Assembly (NCBI RefSeq): GCF_024679245.1
Contig: NC_090175.1
Coordinates: forward strand, 54,956,449-55,020,448
From: Pseudorasbora parva
Taxonomy: Eukaryota > Chordata > Actinopteri > Cypriniformes > Gobionidae
Direction: 5' to 3'
DNA: 64,000 nt
Shown: piece by piece, positions 32,451 through 45,042 of the stretch
Position numbering within the stretch: the first letter of the stretch is position 1
How the letters are laid out: the number at the start of each line of letters is the position of its first letter
Notes under the pieces: generated by a model
Told to the model about the DNA's origin: nothing
Seen by the model: only the letters and a program-made list of their open reading frames with translations
Databases searched by the model: none
Made by a program: the position numbers and the translations under genes

Positions 32451-34433
32451 CTTAGCTGGGAATAATGAATGGCTTTTCTAGCTCATGCATGGAGGAATAA
32501 CAAGTAAAGGCTGGCTCTAATGCATAGATATGATTTATAATTCAACAGATATGACAGTAGTGTCACTGTAAAGGGATGATGTTAGTATTAAAGGGGTTGC
32601 TGCAACCTTTTATGCAGAGCATGTACATATAAATGTAATGTTATAATCAACACTATTTTAGGATTATTTAATCTAAACAGCTGTAAAAGTTCACATGTAA
32701 TGCTTATTTCTGCAGTGATGTCAGCCATTCACAGCAGTGAATTCTGAAAGAGACGTGCTGCTTTTTCAAACCAGAGGGTAAAAAATGGCCTTTTATTTCT
32801 ATATTCTGACAATTCTGATTTTGACAAATCATACGAATTTATAAGTGCACCTCAGCAAACATTATGAAATAAAAAATTTAAAAAAAAATGCAGTTCACAA
32901 CACCTGTAAATTGCATTGAAAAGCACAAATTTCTCAACAACAGCAGATTTTACAAGGTTCAGTACAGTTCTGTTAATAAAGTGTTTAAAACTGTTTTCAC
33001 ACATAAAAAGAAATAAATAAAAACCTCTCTCTTTAATTATTTTGCCCTTATGTTTAATGTTGAACTTGTCTCACCTGGACTTAACCTCACCTTCAATACA
33101 ATTTTATTTGTACCACATATTATTATAACCACCAAACCAAATTACAACCAAACCATTTTTGTTTGTCATGTTTATTTGTTATTTTTAAGTAGGCCTATCC
33201 ACAATACTACTGTCAGTTTCCTAATGTTAATTTGGTTCAAAAGGAAATAAAATTCCCTCGCCATCAAAGACTAACATGAACCTGAAGACCATTAAGCATA
33301 ATTAATATTATTAGCCAATTAAAATGATACTACAATAACGTTAACTTAAAAGTCCAAAGCGGATCATGTGATCGAGTTGGCTTCAGTTTCAGTGGAAATT
33401 AAGTCAACACATTGAATAATTGTATGCATTTCAAGGCACTTTAGTGGGACTTTAAATATTATTATTATTTATTTTTTTGAACATTTGCATTCAATATTGG
33501 TTTTTGGACATACAACAGGCCTAACTTCGTATATTATGTAAATACCATGAATATGGTATTCATTCAATACCGCGGTATAAATGTAGCATGAGCATCTGTT
33601 AGACTCACCAATACATTGTGTTGTTGCTTTGAAAACAAAGCATCTGCCTTGCAATTACATATGAATGTAAACATTGCTTTAAATATACCATGTCTTCAGA
33701 TGTTTCTGATAGGTAATTAGGAGAAGAAACACTGTAATTACTGGATCATTGTCCCTATAGGACAGATCTAATTGAGTGCTTTCTCGAGCCGAGGTTCCTG
33801 ACAGGTGTAAATGCACAGAGATCAGCTCTGTAGAATCATCTGGACTGACTGACGTGCTCGCAATGAAGCTAATTACATCTAATTATCCACAACCGCTTGT
33901 TTCTATTTCAGTCTTCTATCAGAGATTCTTCAGAACTTCTGTGTGAGAGCGATACAGTTCTCCACTTTCTCTTCTCCCTGTTCTTTACTTATTGATTGAC
34001 TTAAGCTTCAGAAATGCAGCATCGCTGTTAGAGGCTTTCAATCATTTAGCGTGATTAAAGTCTCTGCCGCACTTTCCCTGCACTAAACGCACAGTAGTGT
34101 GGATTTCTGACTGTGCCACGTGAATAAAGCAGATGATATTTGCTTTCAAGTCCTGCATTTGCTTTCTGTGATCCAGAGCGAATGGTGAAATCATTCTGGC
34201 CATGACCGCTGAATGCAGTAACATTTGCTCTGAGAAGTGACTTGGGTTTAGTCTGAAAGCTGTTTGCAATTACTCAAACTAATGAATGATGAAGAATTCA
34301 GTGACATGCTGTTCCCATTCACTGTGTGCTTCAAATGATGTGGCACTAATTCTTTCTTGTACTAATTATCATGAACACTTTTCCACTTGCAGGTAAATCT
34401 GTTTATTTTAGCTCTAAAATGCTTTTTTTATTT
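32451..34433. other. No gene recognised; partly single-copy
   Basis: AT-rich to about 33660. 33700-34330 is balanced and repeat-poor ('gaattaattacatctaattatccac', 'gtgattaaagtctctgccgc'), a texture compatible with conserved noncoding sequence. No domains in short frames. Confidence 0.35.
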
Positions 34434-35042
34434 GCATTTTAAATAATAATAATAATAATAATAAATTTTATTTATAATGCACTTTATATTAAACAAAATC
34501 TCAAAGTGCTACAGAATTTAAAAACAAAAACAAAACAATCAACAACAATAAATAAATAAAACCGAAAAATAAAATAAAATAAATTAAACAAGTAGCAAGT
34601 CAATTAAAAGTCAATTAAAAGCTCTGCTGAAAAGGTGGGTTTTAAGACCACGCTTAAAAGTATCTATAGTCTGTGGAGTCCGCAGGTGGTCAGGGAGAGC
34701 ATTCCACAGACTGGGGGCTGAAGAGCAGAATGCCCGATCCCCCATAGTACGGAGATTGGCTGTGGGAGTTTTGAGGCGATACAGCGAAACAGAGCGGAGG
34801 TTACGAGTGGCTGTTTGTGTGGTGAGGAGTTCCTTGAGATAGGAGGGAGCATCACCATGGATGCACTGGTGGGTAAGGAGAGAGATCTTGTACTCGATCC
34901 TGAATGACACAGGAAGCCAGTGGAGTGATTTTAGAATGGGGGTGATGTGGTCGTATTTGCGCACCCTCATGAGAATCCTAGCAGCGCTGTTCTGAATACA
35001 CTGCAGCCTCTGGATGTCACAAACACACACTTTGAAATGCAA
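34434..35042 (-). mobile_element. L2/Rex1-type LINE, 5'-truncated, with (TTA)n tail
   Basis: Read on the minus strand it ends with a 3' untranslated region ('cactttgagattttgtttaa', 'ataaataaaatttattatt') and a microsatellite tail at 34440-34463. It contains the last ~140 codons of the reverse transcriptase ORF. The 5' end is cut at about 35010, typical of abortive reverse transcription. Confidence 0.8.
34611..35042 (-). pseudogene. LINE ORF2 C-terminal fragment
   Basis: The frame reads LQCIQNSAARILMRVRKYDH, ITPILKSLHWLPVSFRIEYK and, at its end, GDRAFCSSAPSLWNALPDHL then FKRGLKTHLF. This is the conserved C-terminal segment of L2/Rex1-clade reverse transcriptases (established family pattern). 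It is open to the natural stop but lacks the endonuclease and polymerase core, so it is a retroelement remnant and not a host gene. The first nine residues are probably flanking sequence. Confidence 0.85.
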
Positions 35043-35309
35043 CCTTTATGACTAGATTGCACTCTTAAATAATTCTCATTTTTGGATGGTAAAATATGTT
35101 TTACATTTGCCTTCATTAATTGGAGCCCATGCATGAGAGTTCATGAATGAACACATGACTCTTTTGAATGAATCAGACTGATCTGGTTCTGCAGTTCAAC
35201 TTATTGACTCTGGGATTCATTATAATAAAAGATTTGTTTACTAATCAGTTGACTGGACTATATGACTCGAGACTTTAGAAGTGTTATATGGACTTTTGTT
35301 ATGATGCTT
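35043..35309. other. Noncoding, nothing recognised
   Basis: AT-rich flank between the LINE end and family A. Confidence 0.4.
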
Positions 35310-35841
35310 TTTCAGACTAGTTGCAGAGCAAATTTGCCATCTCTCAGTCCCTCTAGCTCCACCACCTGTCCAAATAAGCACGTTTGTGCTTATAACTTTT
35401 GAACCATATGGGCTAAAAAAAAGTCTGATTTGTTAGCTCAAGACCACTCGATTTCACCCATATGATGTCATTTTCCATTATGAAAAATGTTCCGCCATCT
35501 TGAAATTTCCCCCCAAAAAAACTCCTTGTTTTAAACTTGTCCTAGATCAATTTTATGCTTTAGCATATTCTGACTAAAATTAGTGTGTTATGAACAGAGG
35601 GTACCTGCACAGTTTGAGCACAGTGCCAACTAGTGGTCAGGAGATATGAAAAATGGCTGTTTATGTTTATAAGTTTTGAACGGTTCGGCTAAAAATCTAA
35701 AATGGTCTCTTTAGATTAGATGCAGCATGCCGAGTCGAACGATACTCAAGTTTCCCATATCGCCAAAAAAACTCTGATGCTGTATCTATACAATGCTTTG
35801 GCATATTGACACCAAACTTTGCATGTCATTGTCATCTCACT

Positions 35842-36290
35842 TAGCCTGACAAGCCAGACCCACATCAAGATGTTTGGTCTGGAAACTCACCATTGACAGC
35901 TCAATCCGAGGGGCGGATAAACGGTTGTCTTTCAAACTCCCTCTGCGCGCGATAGGATAGCGCTACACCAACCAGAGCAACGAAGGTGAAGCAGAGCTCG
36001 CTGACAGATTAAACATTCACCGTATCCGGTCGGCTAAACTCAGAACACATCTTCCCTTTTTAAGAATGACTTCAGTGCCGCTCTTTGTTCTTTTCTCAGA
36101 GAAAAGCTTAACTCCAAGTCTTCCAGAGTCGCGGTCAAAGCTGATTCGAAAGACCGCTGTTCTCCAGTTTCTGTGTTTACTAGAAGCACGCAAACGCAAC
36201 TCGGCCGTCATTATGTTAAGCCCCGCCCACCGACTCTATACACAATGTGATTGGCCCGACCAGAGTTTGGCGTTTACAGCTCAGAAGTGC
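35842..36290 (+). mobile_element. Family B element, right end not conserved
   Basis: Starts TAGCCTGACAAGCCAGACCC (35842) and follows the 8039-8560 copy closely through 'agaagcacgcaaacgcaactcggccgt' and 'gtgattggcccg'. After about 36290 it diverges and the expected CTAGGCTA end is missing. The first 230 bp at 36066 onward include the same 'atgacttcagtgccg' frame as copy 1. Confidence 0.75.
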
Positions 36291-37170
36291 CTTATTTTAC
36301 CTTTATTCTACACTGCTCTGTCCCTCCTTGTAAAAACGATCTGATGGTCTCCAGATTCTATGAAGCCGGTCTCTCAAAAATACGCAATGCGCTCAGATTG
36401 GTCGGCTGGCCCAGCTGTGTTCTGATTCACTAACCGCTCAGTGCACGTGTTTGTAGATCGGTAAGTAATCACGGGTTGTGGGCGGTTGAAGATCATCCAC
36501 TTCACCAGATGTGACATTACGTGAGGGAACGGTAGAAAAGGATTGTGTTAGTTGATCAGTGAAGTTATCATGGCCTGTGGGTGTCTGCACGGCCGTTATA
36601 TGTTTAAACACTGACGGAGATGAGACATGCTGGATTTACAACTTAAGATCATCCACTTCTCCTGATATAAGTGACATTTTTGTGATTGTGTAATGTAATT
36701 TGAAGTGTGTATGAAACCTAAAATAAAGATGAAAAGACACTGAGCTCAGTCAGTCTCTGGCTCAGCGCCAGTCAACATGCTAAAACCATTGATCCCTAAC
36801 TCCCTTAAAGTCGACCTGCAATCCGGATGACAATATGTGTTTCGTCGGCACTGCACGACCGACGCCTATACTCCAGCCTATACTTCTTATATACGCCTAT
36901 ACTCCAGCCTCCAGCCTATACTTCTTCTTCCACAGCAATAAAAAATGGACTCGCCTCCCTTATTTAATATTCTCAGAGGAGGGGTTTATGTAAATATTGG
37001 AGCTGCCGATGTCAGCAAGCCTGGAGGAAAAGGCTGTAGTTCCCTACCGGCCGTTTGCTGTAGTCCTTAGAAATGTGTAACTTTGCAGATACTGTTTATG
37101 CTCAAACAGCAACATTACACACTAGCTAAAGTTAGAAAAGTGAAATCGTGTTTTACCACCCCTTTAAAAT
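36291..37170. repeat. Composite repeat-like interval
   Basis: 'attggtcggctggcccagctgtgttctgattc' and 'aaagttagaaaagtgaaatcgtgttttaccacccctttaaa' are the type of text found at ends of cyprinid dispersed elements. A short local duplication of 'cgcctatactccagcctatacttctt' occurs at 36864-36930. Confidence 0.4.
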
Positions 37171-37370
37171 GTCATTAATTGCTTAGTTGCAGTTTTGGTC
37201 TGATGCTCCCAGCCCACGTTAGCATAATTTATCATGTTCTTTGTGCTTGGCGCCAAAAAATGCAAACTATAGCTATATTTTGATTTGAAGCTAATAATCA
37301 TTAAGGCAAAATGATAAAATTATTTTTAAAAAATGAATATATTGTATCATTTATAAATAGATATATATAT

Positions 37371-37607
<237 letters not shown>

Positions 37608-37822
37608 GCACTAACCCAACAAAATGTTTGAAATGGTTGAAAATGTTTTAACCCAATGGCTGAGTTGTTTTAACCCAGCAAATGGGTTGTCTTAAGCAAC
37701 ATTTAATCCAACCGCTGGGTTAAAACAACTCAACCGTTGGGTAAAATCAACCCATTTGTTGGGTTAGTGCATTTTCAACCCAACTTGGGTTGTTTTTAAC
37801 CCAGCATTTTTTAGAGTGTATA
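37608..37822 (-). mobile_element. Short element rich in 'TGGGTT', one terminus visible
   Basis: Repeated 'aacccaac', 'tgggtt' and 'ttaaaacaactcaaccg' units form internal stems. The right terminus, read inverted, is ACACTCTAAAAAATGCTGGG, a common fish element end (recollection). The left terminus abuts the GATA array and is not resolved. Confidence 0.6.
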
Positions 37823-37861
37823 TATAAAATATTTTTTAAAAATCACATATGTATATTACAC

Positions 37862-39391
<1,530 letters not shown>

Positions 39392-39589
39392 GTATATATA
39401 TATATGTATGCAACCCCAAGCCTTGACTACATTATAGTATATCTCTGGGTTATTTGTTTATTTATTAAGAATAGATTTATTACTACTAAAGTGCCTTTAT
39501 TATGCTAGTTTAAATGTTTTGAATGTTGTTTTGGAGTCTTCTACAACAGGTTTACATGCATCAAAGGTCAAAAACCCTTTTATTTTCTC

Positions 39590-40060
39590 ATTGCCATCTT
39601 GCGAGCGAGTCATCGCGCGTCACTCCCGGATAACAGAAAATGGGCAATAAGGCGGGATGTGGGCGGAGCTTAGGTGACGCAATGACTATAGACGGCAGAA
39701 AAATGGCTATCCACCTGTCACTCAAAGTAACCACGCCCCTAATTATGCAGAACTTTAAGGGTTTATATAATGAAAACGAATGTGTTATAAAATAAAATAA
39801 AATAAAATAATAAATAAAAATCACCCCCCTCACAGTTATGAAGGTCAAAATTAGCTGTATAGACCAAAACTACAATTTGTACCAGGCTGTAAACATGTTT
39901 GTTTGTTTTTTCTACTGTAAAATTGGGAATTTTAACATGGGGCTCAATGAGATTCTGCTCCCTCTGGATCCTGTCCCTAGTGGCCAGATTAGGAATTGTA
40001 GTTTACATTACTTCCATATTGGCTTCAAGAGAGATCGCGGGAGGTTGCCGCCCAAGTAGG
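39590..40060 (-). repeat. Family D dispersed repeat, copy 2 (inverted)
   Basis: Read on the minus strand it contains the family D blocks in order: 'aatgtaaactacaattcctaat', 'gccactagggacagg', 'ttacagtagaaaa', 'tctatacagctaattttgacc', 'cataattaggggcgtgg' and 'gtgacaggtgg'. Confidence 0.7.
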
Positions 40061-40394
40061 AGTCCTTCGCCTGTGCTTCCCCATAATATAGTCCCAAGTC
40101 AATATCTGTCTTAATCTGCATCCCTGTTTGTACTCGTTGTGTATACGCAGGCCACAAGAAGTAATTAGGTGGGTGGGTTTTTTTTATTATTTATTTTTTA
40201 TCACTTTTACTCAGGACATGCTAGCTGGCAACATAGGATTCCATTCATATGCTAAGCTAAGCTAACGGCGACCCTGCCCAACTAAAACAAAAATGCCAAA
40301 AATCATGACAAAAATGAATAAGCCCTATTTCTAAAAACGGTGGAGTGTTCCTTTAAGTCTAAATCAGGCTTGAATTGGTTTGAAATTGGCACCA
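40061..40394. other. Repeat-like flank
   Basis: 'ctcaggacatgctagctggcaacataggattccattcatatgctaagct' followed by 'ggtggagtgttcctttaa' looks like the inverted end of a dispersed element; not further resolved. Confidence 0.35.
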
Positions 40395-40680
40395 TCCTTA
40401 ATATTTGCGTCTAAGTAGAGCTCATGGTTATGGTAAGGGGGGTGATATTTCCCAAACTTGCGGTGCCAATCATAACACAATGGGTCAGCTAACCAATCAC
40501 AGCACATTTCGTATTTTGGAAGGAGGGGCTTCAGTGAAACTAATGGCGTGTTCAAGCCAAACTGGGGTGAGAGGTGCTGTAATCAAGCATTAAAGCAACA
40601 TGTACACCCCAGTACCCCAAATATTTATGCAATATATGCAATACCCCAAACACAAAATCAAGACTTCATAAAAGGGCTTT
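40395..40680 (+). repeat. Dispersed repeat paired with 25085-25400
   Basis: See the 25-kb copy. 'aatcaagacttcataaaagggc' at 40657-40677 recurs at 45155-45178, marking another end of the family. Confidence 0.5.
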
Positions 40681-41231
40681 AAAATTAATCTTTATTGCAA
40701 GAAATAACAAAAACGCAACTATGGGTTTTAAACTGTACTCAGACGTTCCTAAAGTTTGATCACAGGGATGAAAATCTTCCACAGTTATCTCTCAGCAAAA
40801 CTCTTCTTTGAGGATTTGGGAAGTGCTGGCCTCCTGAGACCTTTTTTGAGAAACTTTCAGAAGCGATTGCTCGCTCGCTGTTATCAGTACAGTGGCGTAT
40901 CTGAACAAATGGTGTTTGATGATAACCTTCCACAGAAACAGCTCTGAGCTTTTCTCCCTGCTAATATATGTTATCTAGGTTGTCATCCAGCACAAATACT
41001 GCAGGAAGCAAAACTGTCTGAATGGAAGAATGACTTCAACTTCGCCAAAGTCTTCTTTAGGTATCCTGGCACAAATCGAGGTAATGTTTCACCGAGCCAG
41101 GCTGCTTTCTGATGAGACCATCGGTAATGCTGCAGATGTGTCAGCAAACAACCAGATACCACTTTACATCAGCACAAACACACGCTCACAGGACAACAGC
41201 CACTCTCTATATATATTTATATACACATATA

Positions 41232-41774
41232 CACTGATCAAGCAGAACATTATGACACATTGTGTTGGTCCTCCTTTTGCTGCCAAAACAGTCCTGTTGG
41301 CATGGACTCCACAAGACTCCTGAAGGTGTGCTGTGATATCTGGCACCAAGATGTTAGCAGCAGATCCTTTAAGTCCTGTAAGTTGCGAGGTGGGGCCTCC
41401 ATGGATCGGTCTTGTTTGTTCAGCACATCCCACAGATGCTCGATTGGATTAAGATCTGGGGAATCTGGAGGCCAAGTCTACACCTCAAACTCGTGCTCCT
41501 CAAACCATTCCTGACTATTTTTGTTTTGTGGAAGGGCACATTATCCTGCTGAAAGAGCCACATACACCACGGATTACCGTTTCCATGAAAGGGTGAACAT
41601 GGTCTGGCCGCCCATGACCCTGTGGCCGGTTCTCCACTGTTCCTTCCTTGGAGAACTTTTGATAGATACTGACCACTGCAGACCGGGAACAGCCCACAAG
41701 AGCTGCAGTTTTGGAGATGCTCTGACCCAGTCGTCTAGCCGTCACAATTTGGCCCTTGTCAAACTCACTCAAAC
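41232..41774 (-). mobile_element. Tc1-like element, internally deleted, right end lost
   Basis: The left terminus CACTGATCAAGCAGAACAT is preceded by TA (41230-41231). The C-terminal coding part (read from the minus strand) retains the DLNPIEHLW box with Glu intact. The sequence then jumps at about 41596 ('gggtgaacatggtctg / gccgcccatgacc') to the N-terminal region and stops at about 41774 within the HTH segment, without the second inverted terminus. Confidence 0.85.
41600..41772 (-). pseudogene. Tc1 transposase N-terminal remnant
   Basis: The frame begins MSEFDKGQIVTARRLGQSIS and continues with [20 protein letters not shown] and GTVENRPQGHGRP. This is the first helix-turn-helix and GRPR-like linker of a Tc1 transposase. 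It is then fused out of register to downstream sequence by the internal deletion. It lacks D,D residues. Confidence 0.85.
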
Positions 41775-41838
41775 ACAGTAGAGCATGTCACAGTGTCAAA
41801 TTTTAACTGGAAATTAAAGCTAGGGAATACAGGTGGTC

Positions 41839-43084
41839 TTAAAGCTACACTGTGTGATATTTTCCTCCATCTTGTGGTGAAACAGTATATGACCATCCAG
41901 TGAATAATAGTTTCTGTTCCTCTCAATTTCGATTTCGTTTCAACTCCTACGGTGGCCGATTTAGTCATGGCGTCCAGTTCGACCTCTTCGGTGAGTGTTG
42001 CTTCAAGTGATGAGATTACTTTTGAAAACTCTTATAATTTGCTGTTATTTAATTTGCCAAATGATCTATGATCAAATTAATCTATGTAAAATGAATAATA
42101 GTTTTACGTTTTCGTTATTTTTACCATTTCATTGCTAACATCAGCTATCAGGTTCCCAGATGAATGCAAGCTAATCTTAGTAAAGTAACTTTTATCAGTG
42201 CTATCGTTATTCTGTATATTGCACGACATCACTAGCGTAAGGCAAACATAATGCAATTAAAATATTAATCTCATGTTATCCGTCATAGAACACAGATTTA
42301 TGTTATAAGGTAAACAATACTTTTTCATCATTGACGCGAGGAAAACTATCCTAGACGTCGTTCTAGTGTTATGCTCAGCACACCATGATATAATTAGCCA
42401 AGCAACAATAAAACTTCCAATATACACAAATAGGCTGAATTAATATTACCTGTCGAGAAGAAAGCAGGCAACGTCGGCGTTCTTTTTAAAATCGTTGCTC
42501 CTCATGAGCTCTTTCCATCTTGGAAAGGCCACTCCAATATTTACTTTTGTCTTGTTGATTTGCCTGTCGCGTTGCCGTCTTAATTCTCTTTTCCGCTTCC
42601 TTGGCGACTCTGATACATATCCCGCAATGTTAAGGTCCCCGACCGGGGTCGAATTGGTAATCAATTCAGGGACGTGGTTGCTTTCACACAGAAGGCGACC
42701 CGGCAATGTTCCGGGAATATTGCGGGTCCGACGTGCCGTGTGAAAGGGGCTTAAGAGTGATCCTCCATCATCATATAGCAGCCTCAAGCAATCCTCCTCT
42801 TCACATTCGACACGGTGCCATCGAGTGTTAAAACGCGAAAAGCGAAGCTTGAATTTACGGGTATGTCCCTCTTTGGCAAATGTACTTTCAAGATGGAGGA
42901 GCAACATGGCGACCGGCATTCAAACCCCTCACCCGTATGTATTTTCAATGGTATGTTATAAAATTACGAGAATACATTATTACTTGAAAGAAGTAAATAT
43001 ACATTAATGAGCACATATATTTTTGAAAGAACTAAGTGATTTTAGCTAAGAATAGACTAAAAAAGTTACACAGTGTAGCTTTAA
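41839..43084. mobile_element. TTAA-flanked DNA element (Kolobok/piggyBac type)
   Basis: Element 41843-43080 (1238 bp) has inverted ends AGCTACACTGTGTGATATTTT and AGCTACACTGTGTAACTTTTT, flanked by TTAA on both sides (41839-41842, 43081-43084). TTAA target use is diagnostic of piggyBac or Kolobok superfamilies (established). It carries exon-like open sequence on both strands. A further terminus-like 'gtgtgaaaggggcttaag' near 42740 suggests a nested smaller element. Confidence 0.75.
42450..42919 (-). CDS. Exon-like ORF inside the TTAA element
   Basis: A 157-codon frame opens at an ATG (42919) and reads through to a CAG|GTAATA splice-donor consensus at 42450/42449. The stop codon lies within the donor, as expected of a genuine exon boundary. 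The last ~50 residues are basic then mixed: PRKRKRELRRQRDRQINKTK, followed by VNIGVAFPRWKELMRSNDF and ADVACFLLD. A 'VNIG..F.RW..L.....K.DA..A.FLLD' block occurs near the N terminus of many fish repeat-encoded proteins (recollection). The middle portion overlaps repeat-like sequence, so parts may be inserted. No downstream exon was identified; probably a leftover first exon of a transposase gene. Confidence 0.4.
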
Positions 43085-44009
43085 GCAATGAATTAAAAAT
43101 GTCCACCCTCTGAGCTGTTCTTATATGAACAGGTAGATATGCCAGAGGTTAGGTGCAGCCACTGAGAAGACAGTGGTCAAAAAAAGGCCCTGAAAATAAA
43201 AAGTGATGCATGCATAATTAAATTATTAATATTTATCCCTGTGCATTTAAAAATTCATTCATTCAATCACTAACCTGTTCACACTTACATAACTACATCA
43301 GAAAATCCAGTTGTCAGGTCTAAGGACTTTTTTAATGTCTGAAATAATCTCATTAGAACTGAAGGTGGCCCTTAACAGTGGAAAACATGAATGCACATGC
43401 AACTTCACTGCATATTATCAATGAACTATTGGTTAACACGCAGCTTATAGACTGTATAGATGTGCTTTTATTTTGAAAATGTCTTGTCAAGCTGCTTCCC
43501 GTTTGGCTTTAACACCTGATGTTTGATCCCTGGGTCGTCAGACCAGCATTTTAGCAGCATTTGTCAACTAAAAATCAATACCAACTGATTTCCATGTGTA
43601 GTTTTATTGGTCAGATTTAGCATTTGCTCGAGTCTGTGGTTCATCTGTCAGGATAGACATCACTGAGTGTAAAAGCTCCAGGCCGAAGAGGATCCGCAGT
43701 GATCAATAAATCATGAAGTGTGAGGAGAACAAACCAAAACTGCCATAAAGCACTGATTCAGGTTTGAAACAACTTCAGTTCACTGTACATCTGTGTTTCT
43801 GTCACTCTCAGTTAGCACTCCTTTTTAATTAAATGTAGAAAAATATATGCATTCTGTAAAATTATAATATATTATCTATTATCAGTCTTTAATACTTGAG
43901 TTCTTTTGCTCAAATTTGCTGTACAAATCACAAACTGTTAAACTGGCTTGTATAACAACGAAAAAAAATTGCTTAAATTATTTCAATGTGGAGTTATATA
44001 AAACATGCT
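43085..44009. other. Single-copy interval; block 43545-43745 resembles 38560-38760
   Basis: 'gtcagaccagcattt', 'aatcaataccaactgattt' and 'atagacatcactgagtgtaaaagctccaggcc' parallel segments of the 38.4-38.8 kb block in the same order. No coding potential. May be an old duplication of a regulatory element. Confidence 0.35.
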
Positions 44010-44416
44010 TAAAGGGGTCCTATTATGCTTTTCCACTTTTTCAACCTTAGTTACTGAGAATAAAAAACAGCTGCAAGGTTACAAAGGTCAAAGTCCACAC
44101 TAAATGGAGATATTTTAGTTAACAGAATCAACTTTCCAAGAACTACAACGGACACCCGTTCATACCTGTCAAGTATCCCGTTTTGGCCGGGAAAGTCCCG
44201 TATTTTACCCTTCTTTCCCGCCGTCCTCCCGTATTCGTATTTTCCCGTAAATCTCCCGTATTTTAACCTGCGTTATTAAAAAATAATAATACCGGAGTAA
44301 AAAAACAAAAAAACATTTCCAATCTGAGCTCTGTAACTAGCCTCGCGATAACTGCCATCTGCAGTAGCCTACAGGTGGCCGTTGTCGCGAGGTTATAGTG
44401 TGTGTGGTCAGATAAT
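44010..44416 (+). repeat. Dispersed element start plus 'cccgtatttt' direct repeats
   Basis: 'taaaggggtcctattatgctttt' (44011) is a family C-like start. At 44170-44270 the decamer 'cccgtatttt' and variants recur four to five times, a pattern I associate with an abundant fish hAT-type element. It leads directly into the coding remnant below. Confidence 0.5.
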
Positions 44417-44655
44417 GACGAGTGACAACGCGGGGAAAAACAAAACAGACCCAGAGACGGATGATGGACGTAACTAACGATAGAGATGGAAGGCACTCCT
44501 GCCAACAAACCCAAACCCTGTGTAAATACCGTGATCAATGGGACAGCGAATTTAATTTTCTGAAGAGGAGCAGATGGAGAACAGTCACGCGTTTTGTAAG
44601 TTTTGTAACTGCGACTTCATGCGACAGGGGAAGATCTTTTAAAGTGACAGTATTC
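44417..44655 (+). pseudogene. hAT-type transposon first-exon remnant with zinc-finger motif
   Basis: Starting at ATG 44417, one frame encodes an acidic N-terminus (TSDNAGKNKTDPETDDGR) before a stop. Another frame reads KYRDQWDSEFNFLKRS. A third reads MENSHAFCKFCNCDFMRQGK before a stop at about 44640. The order (short N-terminus, W..EF.., then FCxxCxCDF) matches the zinc-finger start of certain fish hAT-like proteins (recollection). Two frameshifts and a stop make it a pseudogene. Confidence 0.45.
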
Positions 44656-44968
44656 ACTAATAATGACAATATAAAGAACAGAAGTAATTGCTCACTAAAT
44701 ATGCTCTGTTCTTGAGAAAATAACTTCAGTACCTTTAAGAAGGATTAATCTATATATAATTCTTAACTTATGCAGTGCAAACTAATAACAATTTATGTAT
44801 ATTTCCCACTTGATAAGTTGTTATACATGTAGGAAGAGCACAGGTACAAATAAAATGTATTATTATTATGGGTTTATGTGAGGATTTCCATTTTCTTATT
44901 TTTTATTGAAAGTAAATGCCTTTCTGATGTGATGGGAAAAGAGAGAAGTGCAAGCTCTGCAAAAGCCA
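44656..44968. other. AT-rich noncoding
   Basis: Nothing recognised. Confidence 0.4.
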
Positions 44969-45042
44969 GATTCGAACCCGGGTCGATCGCGTCAAAACAG
45001 AGATCCTAAAGCCTTACACTTTACTGACTACACGAATAGCAC
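44960..45042 (-). repeat. tRNA-like segment (tRNA-derived SINE head or tRNA pseudogene)
   Basis: On the minus strand a perfect B-box GGTTCGAATC (44969-44978) lies 40 bp downstream of an A-box-like TAGTCAGTAAAG (45019-45030). The T-arm CCGGG-TTCGAAT-CTGG can pair with two wobbles. The acceptor stem does not close, so it is not a functional tRNA gene. Confidence 0.45.

Larger units (their letters stand above)
35310..37290 (+). repeat. Family A dispersed repeat, copy 2 (interrupted)
   Basis: 'tcagtccctctagctccaccacctgtcc', 'cttataacttttgaacc', 'gcagcatgccgagtcgaac' and 'ggcatattgacaccaaac' match copy 1, and 'gatgctcccag..catgttctttgtgcttggc' resumes at 37200-37250. The interval between about 35842 and 37170 is insertion: a family B copy followed by other repeat-like sequence. 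Confidence 0.7.

Noticed and set aside
34664..34858. Separate 64-codon minus frame
   Set aside because: It is an alternative frame of the LINE C-terminal ORF at 34611-35042.
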